NCBI RefSeq assembly: GCF_963576675.1
Contig: NC_088910.1
Coordinates: forward strand, 108,900,807-108,964,806
Length of the DNA: 64,000 bases
DNA from: Euphorbia lathyris
Taxonomy: Eukaryota > Streptophyta > Magnoliopsida > Malpighiales > Euphorbiaceae
Direction of reading: 5' to 3'
Shown here: piece after piece, positions 22,701-33,842 of the stretch
Position numbering within the stretch: the stretch's first letter is position 1
Layout: each line of letters begins with the position of its first letter
Program-made: the position numbers and the translations under genes
Notes under the pieces: generated by a model
What the model was told of the DNA's origin: nothing
What the model saw: the letters and a program-made list of their open reading frames with translations, nothing else
The model's database searches: none

Positions 22701-25328
22701 TCAGCAAAGGGCTCTGAAAAAGAAATCAACAAGCGCAAAACTCTCTGGATGCGCTTTATTTCGAACATTTGCTTTAAACCGAACTAAGTCCCTTTTTTCA
22801 TAAATCAAAGTAAGTATTAGTAATATTGAAAATATTAATATGGAAATATATAGTATTAAAACCAAAGGTACTAACCTCTCAATTGGAAACATCCATCTAT
22901 AATGCACTGGACCTCCAAGTTTGACTTCTGCAACTTAATGAACCGTCAAGTGAACCATAATGGTAAAAAAGCTCGGAAGGAATGTCTTCTCTAATCGACA
23001 AAGTGTTTCAGCCACTTTCGATTCCAAGAGGTCAACTTCATTTGGATCAAGGGTTTTGCTACACAATCCCTTAAAAATGGAGCACAAATCGGTCACAACA
23101 GCAACTACTTGACGGGGAAAAGTAGATCTTAAAGCAATAGGGAGAATGTCTTGCATAAGAACATGACAATCATGGCTTTTCAAATTAATAATCTTGCGCT
23201 CTTTCAAGTTCACACATCTTGAAATATTTGAAGCATAACCATCAGGAACCTTCATATTCTTCAACACGGTTAAGAATAGTTCTTTTTCTACTGAAGACAT
23301 AGTGTAACATGCTTGTGGCAAACGACGAGACCCATTATATGCAGTGGGATGGAGTTCATGTCTAATTCCCATATCAATTAAATCAAGCCTCGCTTTGTGG
23401 TTATCTTTGCTCTTACCATCAATATTGAGGAAAGTACCAAGCAAATTATCACAAATGTTTTTCTCAATATGCATGACATCCAAATTATGACGAAGAAGAT
23501 TGAACTCCCAATAAGGAAGATCGAAGAATATGCTTCTTTTCTTCCATAAACAAGGTCTTGATTCCTCACAATTTTCAATATTTTCATCAAGAAAAGTATC
23601 TGCATCTTCAAAATGCATTGCTTCATTGTTTGAACAAGATTGTTGAGTATTTGGTTGAATTCTAGAACTCTCATTCTGCTCTCGGTTCCGTTTTTTATTT
23701 GATTTTATTGATTTTCCATAAACAAAATTCACACCACTCAACTGCCCTAGTACTTCAGTACCAAAAGGTGGCAAAGGTGCTGTCTGTAACTCCACTGTGC
23801 CATCAAATTGATCTTTTTCATATCGAAAATGATGATCATGCTCTAACCACCTTCGATGACCCATGTAACAAAACTTTCCCCCATTTTTTAACCACTGAGA
23901 ATGAGTTGATTCCCCGCAAGATGGACAAGCTACACGCCCCTTAGTGCTCCAACCTGATAAATTGGCATAAGCCGAAAAATCGTTAATTGTCCACATTAGT
24001 GCAGCTCTTAACTTGAAGTTTTCCCTAATACAAGCATCAAATGCATCAACACCATCCCATAATTGTTTCAATTCATCAATCAGAGGCTGTAAGAAAACAT
24101 CAATATCATTTCCAGGACCCTTTTCGCCCGGAATGACCATGGAAAAAATCAGTGATGATTGTTTCATGCAAGCCCATGGTTCTAAGTTGTAAGGAAGCAG
24201 AACAACTGGCCAAGTACTGTATGTAGTACTCATGGTTCGAAAAGGATTAAATCCATCACTAGCTAAGCCAAGTCGCACACTACGAGGATCTGCTACAAAT
24301 TCTGGAAATCGCTTATCAAATTCTTTCCAAGCTAATGCATCTGCTGGGTGCCTCAATTTTCCATCCTTATTCCTACCTTCCATATGCCACCTCATGGAAG
24401 AAGCAGTTTTTGAAGACATATATAGCCGTTTTAGCCTTGGTATTAAAGGAAAATATCGTAAGACTTTGGCTGGCTTTTTCTTCTTTGGGTTGTCGTTCTC
24501 ATCCTCCATTAAATCACCATCCTTTTCATGGTTAAGCACCCATCTTGATGTCAAACATACTTTGCAACATTCATCATTCTTTTTCTCCCCCCAATATAGT
24601 GTACAATCATTTGGACAAGCATGAATTTTTTCATAACCCAATCCTAAATCCTTGATTATTTTTTTTGATTCATAGTAAGATGATGGTAAATGATTGCCGC
24701 TCGGAAGTGCATCAGACAATAGTTCTAACAACATGCTAAAAGACTTTCCAGACTATCCATTTAAACACTTGATATGGTACAATCTCAAGATAAAAGATAT
24801 TCTTGAGAATTTTGTACATCCCGGATATAGATCTTCATCACAATCTTGAAGTAGGTGTTGGAACTTGATTCTATCATCATTATTCGGTGAAAGATTGATA
24901 TGAGGATTGTCATTGAGATCATTATGATGATTGTCATTCAGATTATTGTGATTATCGTCATTGAGATCATTGTGATGATCGTCATCTGAAATAATTCCAA
25001 ATGCATCTCCAATAAGCCCCGACATTTCATAGTCTCCATCCAAATTTGAGGGCCTAGAGCTACTTGTCTCATTAGAAGAAATAGTACAATCATTTGACGA
25101 TGATGATACTACAGCCGATTCTCCATGAAATATCCAGTTTGTATATCCTTCTAAAATACCATTCCATAATAGGTGCTCTTGAACAATTAGTGCATCATAT
25201 GAATATCTATTATAACATTTCTTACATGGGCAATAAATCAATCCATTGACAACTGTTTTTTCAACTGCAAACTTGATAAAACTACTTACACCATTCAAAT
25301 ATGCAACACTTGATCTACATTCACTCAT
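22701..25328 (-). pseudogene. TNP2-type CACTA transposase (transposase-associated and Transposase_21 domains), two in-frame stops
   Basis: Read from 25328 leftward. The first 190 codons form the plant transposase-associated domain (FIKFAVEKTVVNG, CPCKKCYN), with an acidic tail rich in ND repeats. The frame stops at TAG 24753-24755 and resumes in the same frame; 24734-22938 is the TNP2/Transposase_21 core (CPNDCTLYWGE; WPVVLLPYNLEPWACMKQ; LDVMHIEKNICDNLLGT; SRRLPQACYTMSS). A second in-frame stop (TAA 22935-22937) precedes the next domain start (LGGPVHYRWMFPIER, about 22905-22860). There a GTTAGT donor opens a probable intron before FKANVRNKAHPE near 22770. A noncoding exon near 25884-26050 ending in AG/GTTAGC looks like the spliced 5'UTR. 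The enzyme would cut CACTA ends in the nucleus; this copy is disabled but barely decayed. Confidence 0.88.
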
Positions 25329-25334
25329 TCAGCT

Positions 25335-26200
25335 TTTATCCATTTCTATGTGATCAAAATAAAAACACATTAATATTCATAAAAGTGCTCAAACTAATAG
25401 CTATAATGCTCTCCTAATTCAATATGACCTCTCTTATATGCATTGTTAGATGACAAATTCAACATTTTTCATGCACTGCTAGATGACCCAAAGAAAAAAA
25501 AATGCATAAACCTATATGTTATTTGAATTCAACCTCTTTGATAGGAATATCACAGTACATCCAACACCAACAATACATAATTTGAAGAAATTCCAATGAC
25601 AACAACATGTTAGTTAAGACAATTTAATTAGTGAACATAAATAAAGGTTGAAACTAACTAAATGGTTATAAATTTACACAAACAGTGAGCCAGTGGAAAA
25701 TACCCTTTCAAAAACTAGAGTCGTTCTTCCCCTTCTATAAATCCATTTACAGTGTCTTCTACTCATATAATACATACAAGCTGAATATAAGACACATCAA
25801 AGACCAAGCACGCAGTACACCAAAAATTTAAGCAAGAAAAATAAATTTAACGATAAACTCAAGAATAATTGAGCGAGCTAACCTGAAAGAGATCGGAGTT
25901 GCGATTGCGATGGCTGGTAAACAACAAGGAGATTGGATCTTAAATTAGATTCCAGCTATGCGAGCATATTCATTTGGAAAAAAATCTTGCAAGCGGCGAT
26001 TATGAAATTGTGAAAAAAAATCTCGCAATCAGAATTCGCCCAATTTTTTGTTATGAAATTTAGGTATCCAGCCTCTTTTGCGATTGGGAATCAGGGATGT
26101 GAAGGAAGTTTAGTTTAATCATTTTATTATAATTTCTTTTATTTATTTATTTGGAAGAAAAACGTGTAATTATAATTAGGAATTCAGTACAGTGGAGTTG
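25335..26200 (-). other. Presumed 5' region of the TNP2 gene (intron, 5'UTR exon, promoter side)
   Basis: Noncoding. On the minus strand a purine/pyrimidine-balanced block at about 26050-25884 ends TTTCAG/GTTAGC, a good splice donor context, upstream of AT-rich intron-like sequence leading to the ATG at 25328. No CACTA right end was recognised before or after this block. Confidence 0.4.
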
Positions 26201-26229
26201 GGAATTCTTAATTTGACAATTTAGCTTTC

Positions 26230-26400
26230 AACCTTCAACTTGTTGAAAAAGTTTGATTCGCCTCCTGCATTTTTAAAATATCCCGAAATCTCTTTTAACT
26301 TGCATAAAAGGTTCAGTTAATCTCCTAAACATATATAAAACGTAATCAATTGATTACTCGATTGCAAAAAAGTAAGTTAAATGCGAAAAATATTTGACCC
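26230..26400. repeat. Decayed half copy of the 3201-3684 MITE family
   Basis: AACTTGCATAAAAGGTTCAG, the AATCAATTGATTACTCGATTG region and AAAAAAGTAAGTTAAATGCG match the left arm of the MITE at 3201-3360 with substitutions. The second arm is missing. Confidence 0.7.
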
Positions 26401-26411
26401 TAATATACGAA

Positions 26412-26740
26412 AGGGATAAAGACCAAATTTAATCGTAACGTTTTAAGGAAAGTGCAGATTTAAACTTAATGTATGAAATGGTACAAATTTAACTCTAACG
26501 TTTCGAACCAAGATCAATTATAGCCCTACGTTATCGAAATTAGGAAAAATGGTTTGACTTGTATTTAACTCTCACTTGAAACCTTCGAAAAATCAATTAT
26601 ATCTAAGATATTTAGTGTAATACTAAAATTGGAGTTGCTTGGAAATGTTAGGGTTAAATTTGCACTATTTCGTACGTTATCGCTAAATCTGCACTTTGCT
26701 TCAAATGTTAAAGTTAAATTTAATTTATCCTGATAAGAAA
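26412..26740. repeat. MITE-like inverted repeat element
   Basis: GGATAAAGACCAAATTTAA...AGTGCAGATTTA at the left is the inverse of TAAATCTGCACTTTGC...TTTAATTTATCC at the right (about 26680-26730). A related, more decayed sequence is at 36460-36830 (GCAGATTTAGTCCTAACG). A clear target duplication was not seen. Confidence 0.6.
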
Positions 26741-27769
26741 TGATTTTACCTCTAAAGTTTCCAAGCAAGATCAATTTTAGCCTTATATATTGTAGATTTT
26801 AGAATCGAACCAAATATCTGAATAAAAAGATCCAAAAGCGCAATGAATCACTGACTTTTTCGTTAGGATCGAACCAAATTGTATCATTGACTCTGATAGA
26901 TACAATTTTAGAGATTTTTCAAATCTCCGAATTAGATTGAACCGTATTCACCTCTATTTATCGATCAACTTGTTTAGAAAGACGATTCGATAATAAATAA
27001 AAACAGTCAAACCCAATTGATTCAAAATAAGCTATCAAAATGGTGTTAATTTTTTTAAGAACAACTAAATTAGTGCGTAGAAACCACATACATTTGGTAT
27101 TAAAGTTCTATTTCCTAAATTAGTGCGTACAAACCACATACATTTGGTATTAAAAATAGAAAAACTAAGCAATGCTATGTTAACACATTTTCTGCAGTAA
27201 TATACAATCCACCAAACACAATTTTGAAATTTCGCAGTCTATTCACATTCAGGACATAATCCAAAAAGTCTTACATCAGGACCATAATTAATAATTAATG
27301 AAGAGGTTAACTTGATTAAAAACAAAAAAAAACATTCACTGTAGACAAGTCTTTCGACCAACAAATTTTACAGCATAAAGGTCTTCTTCAAGTTGATCAA
27401 CAACTTGCATTGGACAACATCACTAGCTCTGCCGTGCAAACCATAGCAGACGGTGCTGATCTCAACTTCAAATTTGATCAGGCCATTGTTAAGTTAACTA
27501 GATAAAACAACATAAAGGAAATTCTTCAAAAAAAAATCACATCTAAATGTAAAGTAATGACAGCCCTATTTGCAGCTTGATTTCATTTTCTCGACACCAC
27601 ATGATAACCTTGTGAATCACTATGTCGAGTTTGGGTCTGAAAAAAAGAAGAAGATTATAATCAAATTATGTTTTGATATAAAACAAGTTTAATAATCCAT
27701 GTACGATTGTAAAATTACTAACCCCGGAAACGTTGTTAAAACGAGATATTTTTGAATTAATTAAGTCCA
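26741..27769. other. Intergenic sequence with a short tandem duplication
   Basis: Two 40-bp copies (CTAAATTAGTGCGTA...TTGGTATTAAA) start at 27065 and 27115, a 50-bp period. On the minus strand, 27490-27375 has a 38-codon open stretch (NNGLIKFEVEISTVCYGL...) of less AT-rich composition than its surroundings. It could be an exon remnant, but I do not recognise it. Confidence 0.4.
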
Positions 27770-29690
27770 TATTTTTCTAAGGTTTAGCCATTTTATTTTC
27801 ATGCTCGTTCTTCATTTCTCTCATCTTATCTTCATGCTCATTCTTCATTTCTATCATCTTTGTCTCATAATATTCTTTCATGTCAGCAATCTTCCCTTCA
27901 CAATTGTCTTGAATCTCGTTAATTTGCCTTTGAATCGTAACATCATGATGAGCCCTTTTCCTCGGATGAAATTCAGGTCCAAACAATTGCCTACTACTAA
28001 CTCCAAGTCCGTATCCTCTAATTCGACCATATTTATCTTTTCCTATTAATTCATTGAACACATCGTCCTCAACAGTATTTAGATTGGAATCTTTAGATGC
28101 TGCAGAACGTTCGGCAACAACGTTGGCAGCTTGCTCCTATTTTATCATTAAAAGTAATAAAGTCTATAGTTCAAGCACATAAAAAATGAATCATAAATAT
28201 TATTTTACAAGAATTTACCATAAGCTCTCGTGCTTGATCATCGATGAAACTTCCATCCCGTCTCTTATGAGTAATTCCAAAAAACTCGATTTGTCCTGTT
28301 TTTTTCCATGAACCACCACCTATGATGATATTTGATTAATAAGTAGCTATACAAACTCAAAATAACAAAGCATGAATTAGAAAATTAAAATCAAAACTTA
28401 CATATTCGTCTTTTTTCCTTGCAAAACTCTTTGAGCCAGTTGTATGCGATGTATTTTTTTTTTTGCCCGTGATGCTTTGCCTTTTTCTGAAAGCTTCTGA
28501 ACATATAGTTGAAAAATAAATTATTTAGTAATAAGTATTATAAACTTAATGACAAACTGATAATATTCGTTGAAAAAAGTAACCTATGATTTTTCGGAAA
28601 ACCAGTACTGCACAAGTTCCTTCCATTGATTCGGAAAGACTCCAGTGGGAACATTATTCTCTATTTCTTCTTGAGTCTTTTCGGGCAAAAAATATTTGTT
28701 TTTCAGGTCATATTTGAACTCTCTCCATTTATGAGCAATAGATGCCAATATCCATTTTTGCACATTTTCAGTATCAGGAAGCTCAAAATATTTCTATAAT
28801 GTTAACATGAACAGAGTTTAGTATAAATATCAAAAAGAAAATTAAGGTATAATATATAAGTGATTTATAATCAAATGAAACAATATCAAATATTTGAACT
28901 AGTCCAATACCTTAGTCAAATTAAGAATATCATGCTTACACTGACGACGCATTTTTCTCCAATCTGTGGATTCTATTGAGCAAAATTCTTTTTTTCTGGC
29001 TACATTACCCAACCATCCTCCCAAAATACCAGCTCCCTCTTTAATAGGTTGCCCTAAATCATTGCAATTAACAACAATTTTATGTCCTTCAGGCAATGTC
29101 CACACCTCCTTAAGATGAATAGTCCCACGTTTTCTACGCACCAACATCCCTTGTGCATCTATAACAATGATATGAAAATCATATTAATATGAAATATACA
29201 CCATATTTGAAAACTGGTTAAAAATTCTTCGATTAATAAATGTAAAACATGAAACATGGTTATATAAAAATTGCAAAATCAATGTTAAACCAATGCTCTT
29301 AATAAATAAAAAATTGCACTCAGCAAATGAAACTAACTGAAATATAACTCATATTTAGATTAAAATCTAACAACTCTGTAAATTCTATTCAACAAATGAA
29401 TGTTCTGTCAATTAAAATCTAACAACATATAAAATCTAACCTCTTATTTCAACCTCAATATTGACTTTATTGGTTGCCGAATATCCTTGCTCGGGATCAT
29501 GGTTTGAGTGAGAATCATTGGGAGTTTCTGTCTCACTCTCTCTAGATTTGGATTTTGAGAGTCATCGAATTCATTTTCACTGGGTGGTTGAGTCTCACTA
29601 TCTAAATTCAGATTGTCTAATCCATCTGATTCGCTTTCGCCATCTGTACTGATATGAATACCTCTCAATCTTCTCCTTGTCATGTATCTT
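27770..29690 (-). CDS. Ptta/En/Spm-type transposase protein (Transposase_24 family), multi-exon
   Basis: Exon-like blocks on the minus strand: 29683-29444 (acidic N-terminus, MTRRRLRGIHIS), 29160-28910 (KRGTIHLKEVWTLPEGHKI, then GILGGWLGNVARK and WRKMRR), 28797-28580 (VFPNQWKELVQYWFS), about 28500-28400, about 28330-28225 (GSWKKTGQIEFFGITHKRR) and 28140-27775 (RIRGYGLGVSSRQLFGPEF followed by a coiled coil of MKNEHEDKMRE repeats). This motif order is that of the plant Transposase_24 proteins carried by CACTA elements. The exons are separated by AT-rich intron-like gaps of 100-280 bp. It lies on the same strand as, and upstream of, the TNP2 pseudogene, so both may belong to one CACTA element (inference). 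Exact splice sites are not fixed; the gene may be partly decayed. Confidence 0.72.
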
Positions 29691-30780
29691 TGCTGAAATT
29701 AACTTAATAATTCTGTTCAAAATATAAAAGTAAAAGATGATTACACTAAGAAATTCTCAACAATGAAATAAAAAGAAATATGTAAAAACGACACTTTAAT
29801 ATACTAATGTTGTTTTCAAGCTAATAAATTACTTTAGATCCATTCATTATGTTCATACGTGTTGTTGACCATTTATTTTTTTAATTTTTAATTTATTTTT
29901 TATATATAATTTATAACAATGATTTTAAATTAATTATTTATATTATTAATATATATATAAATATTATTTATTTACTTATTATGTTATTTGATTCGAATAA
30001 TTTTATTAAATCAAATGCTAATAATTCAATTATAAAATGTTTTAATTTTATAATGTTTGAAGTAAAATGTTAAAAGTAGCTGGGACAAATAAATCGTCCT
30101 ATTTAATTACAAAAGTAGAATTAAGGTCCGAGGATTTTTACTACAAATTTGTACTATTCCTATAAAGTATGGGTTATAATAACATGATGAGTTCTTAAAA
30201 AAAAAAAAAAAAAAAAAAAACATGATCAGAAAGACCTAATGAATGTTTTAATCGTGATGAGATACCTAATTCTTATACTATATAAATATATATTCTGTCA
30301 CTCCTACAAAATATATGAAATTGGGGGAAACAAACAAACTGGAGGTTAATTAATTAAAATACTTATATTTGTGTAAATGTAAACGAAATGCCAACGGTGC
30401 ATGAAAGCGACATAAGCGCAAAATCTGGGAGTGGAGAATGGGCCCCATACTGACATGTGGCCACATCACCCCCCTTCCTTCCTTTTTATTACCTTTTCAC
30501 CTCCCACCAATATCCCCCTTTCCACCCCTCCTAAATAATTTTCTTTTTATTTTTTTCCTTTTAAAAAAAGTTTGAAAAATTATGTTTTAATCAGAATTAA
30601 ATCAAATTTTTAATCTCAAATTAATTTAAATGTAGTTGATTTTAATATCTAAAAATTTGTAAAATTTAGATTCAGAACTAAATTAATATTTATAATTCTA
30701 CTTGAGTTAAACTAATACTATGTGCCAACCTTAAAATGACCATTTTAACCCTTATAGAGAAATAGAGAAGGGTGTTTCCT
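29691..30780. other. Intergenic sequence and distal TPP promoter region
   Basis: Very AT-rich to about 30400, including a poly(A) run of about 23 at 30199-30221. From 30400 the composition rises, with GGGCCCCA at about 30441 (similar to TCP-type sites), ACATGTGG and a C-rich block (CACCCCCCTTCC). This is plausibly the proximal promoter of the TPP gene; no gene is seen in it. Confidence 0.45.
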
Positions 30781-30850
30781 GATTCAACAACCAGGAAAAA
30801 GAAGGGAGGGTTAGGTTACCTTGTTAAGCACGTCTGTTTTTTTTTTTGTT

Positions 30851-30858
30851 ATAAATAC
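30851..30858 (+). promoter_or_regulatory. TATA box of the TPP gene
   Basis: TATAAATA lies about 30 bp before a CT-rich stretch (CTCTCTCT at 30899-30926) typical of plant 5' untranslated leaders. Transcription is inferred to start near 30885. Confidence 0.65.
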
Positions 30859-31132
30859 CCATGATTTTCTCCTTCATTTCCTTCCTTCTTCTTCTCCTTC
30901 TCTCTCTCTCTCTCTCTCTCTCTCCCTTCTTCTTAGGGTTTTATTCTCTGCCATTTTTCTTTCTCCCTTCCGTTATTCCTTCTATTTATCTCTCTCTATA
31001 TATATTTAGAGTTTCCATTTCTGTGATTCTTCCGTTATTCCATCTTTCAGCTGCATTCTTATGAAATTGAATTGAAGTTGCTGTTTGGTTGCTGGGAAAA
31101 TTATAATCGAAGAAATTAACACGTGGTATTAG

Positions 31133-33586
31133 GTAATAATGTTTCCCTTTTCTGTTATTTTAAATGCTGCTTTGTAATCAATTATTATTCACACCATAAG
31201 CAATGAGATCCGTATCCATATTTTGCTTAATTCTTGTTAAACAATGCAAATCCCATGATTTAAAGGGGAAAACGTTTGGGGGTTTATTGCAGTTTCTAAA
31301 TTGAAACTCTTTTTTTTAGGTTAATTCTGAAATTAAAACAAAATAGAGCTCCTTCATATGATCTTATTAATTATTATCACCATGAGATTTGATTAAGGTA
31401 TATGGTTGTTGTTGTAATTACGTTTAGGTTTTCTTGGCCCTTATGAAGTTTTTTAGTTGATACACTTCCTAACCTCTGGAAGCTATGTTGCTTGATTTAT
31501 AATAAACATTCTTCTTGTTTTAGATACAATTTAATATAAATGGAAGATGATATTGACAGCCCATTTGAATGTTTTGTTCATTAAAATTCATTTATTTATT
31601 TTAATTTTTATATTAGTTGTTCTTAACCCTACTTATTGTTTTGAGGTTTGGAAACATGTATTAATCGCCTTCTTAATTTTGATAAGACCCTAAATGTCAC
31701 TTTAATAGGAAACTCCATATTTCCTGTTTATAATAAAGTTGATAATTCATTAATAATTGGTGGGATCATACTGAGAAATTTTTGTTGATGTTGATTTGTG
31801 GTATAAGTAGTTAAAAAGTTAATTTTACCGAACAATTTAATTCCCAGAAAGTTTTCTATATATATATGTTCTGAGTTCCTTTTCCTTCCTGGTGTGGGTC
31901 GAAGTCTATGGTCGTTTTGGTAGTTGCAGTGTCATGTCATTGTAGGAATAATGAAATTATCATTTTCTATATATTATTACTTTATTTTCCCCATTTAAAA
32001 ATTATTTATGGAACTATAAAAGGGATGTATTATTAGATCTGAAATGAAATTACCTATCTAATGGCCCACATATTTCATCAGATTCATATGCAAACAATTA
32101 GATATGTATATAAATATTTCAGAACATGAAGTCATGTATTATGTCTATTGCTGCTATACATAGGAATTGGGTAGTCCCAGAGAATTTTTAATCAATATCT
32201 TGCCATACATCTGGACCAAGAAATGGTGCCATATGATACAATTATAATTGTAAAATTAGTATTTCTTTAATGTTTTTTGGTTCTATGATTTCTTCATTAT
32301 TGCATTAATTAGTTTCTTCCATATAATGTATGTTATCTGCTCATACAGCTTTTATGAAAAGGAGTAGTAATGTTTTTCTGATGCAAAACAATAATTCTTG
32401 AAGTAATACTTTATCATGATCAGATTATTAAATCATGATTTACTTTTGGCCCACCTCTTACATGTCCACACTTTAGCATCTTGGGATCATGTTAGTTTTA
32501 GGTGATGAGGAGATAGATGGATAGATGTCTAATCTATTTAGCTAGTCAATTCTTTCATTATGGAAATTGTTTTATATCTCTTTGTTGGTTTCTTATGTGT
32601 ACAGCTACCTAATTTGTTTGTAACCATGCTTTCATTGTCTTTCTTTGCTGCCACACAGTAGAAGCTGCAGTTCATAGTTGATTGGTAATTTCATAGTGAC
32701 TTCTTAAGAATAAGAATGGAAATTATAATTTCTGTTTAATTACAATCATTTGTGGCTCAGAAAACTTCAGTGCTTTTTTATTTTGATTTTGATTTGACTG
32801 CTACTTGATGAAGAATATTTCTTAAAAACTTTTCTTTTTCAAGAATCTTGTGGGAAAATGAGATCGTCCAACTGAAATTCTTGTCGGGTTTTTTTCCCCA
32901 CGTCGGTACCAGTTGTGGAAGCGGCGGGTGTTTGGTTGATAAGTGTGAGCTAGCTTTTGGGGTGAAAAGCCCAATAGCACCTAACACATGGTTACAACAT
33001 CTCCACCCTATTATAGAGATTGCAGTCGTTCCAACCTTGGCCCGTTGTGTGAGGGGGAGATTTGTTGGGTTTTCCATATCGGTTGTGGAAGAGACGGGTG
33101 TTTGTTTGATAAGTGTGAGGGAGAAACCTAGTCGTTTGAGTTAGCTTTTGGGGTGAGAAGACCCAATAGCACCCAACAATTCTAAGTATGTGTTTTTAGA
33201 AATACCTTATGTCAGCAATATATAGTTTCAGTCTTTTCTTTTTATGGTTCATGCTTTAAGGCATCTATTTTGACCTTTTCTTATAGGAAGTAAACAATTA
33301 TTAAGAGTTGAATGTAGTGAACTTTTATTTTTTGGTGTTTATTAATTTAGTATATTAGAGTGAGTGTCAAGATAGCAGCTGATGATTAAATGCTTATGTC
33401 CACAAGCTAGTTTCTGAATTTGAACATTAATTACATGATGGTCAAAATCTGTGCACAGAGGAAATATATAATTGCATATAAAGTGATTTCATATGTAATA
33501 CATCTTAAACTGAAAATTTTGTTCAGTATTACTTTTTTTCAACAAGGAAATATGCAATAAACTTGTCTCTTTCTTATTTTGTGCAG
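31133..33586 (+). other. 5'UTR intron of the TPP gene
   Basis: The donor AG/GTAATAA at 31133 and acceptor TTTTGTGCAG at 33586 bracket 2.45 kb of T-rich sequence with no coding frames. At about 32913-33178 it holds two imperfect direct copies of a 75-95 bp GC-richer motif (GTTGTGGAAG...CCCAATAGCACC), probably remnants of a small LTR element. Long first introns in leaders often enhance plant gene expression; here that is inference. Confidence 0.65.
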
Positions 33587-33601
33587 ATATCTACACCAGC
33601 C

Positions 33602-33758
33602 ATGTCTGAAGGATCATTCTACAAATACAAATAATCGAATTAAATTCAATGATTTGGAATTTGTTTTCAGTAAGCTTTGACTGATGGATTACTCTCCTAG
33701 TAGTAGTGACAAGAAAACATTGAAGAGGTGGTTTTTCATTGATAAAAGGGTTGGGTAG
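33602..33758 (+). promoter_or_regulatory. Cluster of three upstream ORFs in the TPP leader
   Basis: uORF1 33602-33634 (10 codons plus stop), uORF2 33649-33684 (11 codons plus stop) and uORF3 33684-33758 (24 codons plus stop, MDYSPSSSDKK...). uORF2 and uORF3 overlap in TGATG, a stop-start arrangement. All end before the main ATG at 33843. They are present only if the block 33587-33833 stays in the mature leader; an AG before GTGGATCC at 33833 could act as an alternative acceptor. Confidence 0.5.
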
Positions 33759-33842
33759 AAAATAGGAATTCTGCACATTTACTGCTATCTTTTGTTGTTG
33801 TTGTTGTTCAAACTTAGCATTAGTAATATATAGGTGGATCCA

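Noticed and set aside
30821..31064. Two small open frames rich in Ser/Leu
   Set aside because: They are produced by the (CT)n tract in the TPP 5'UTR.
33834..33842. GTG at 33834 as the TPP start
   Set aside because: Nuclear plant genes start at ATG; the first in-frame ATG is 33843, and the GTG follows a possible splice acceptor.
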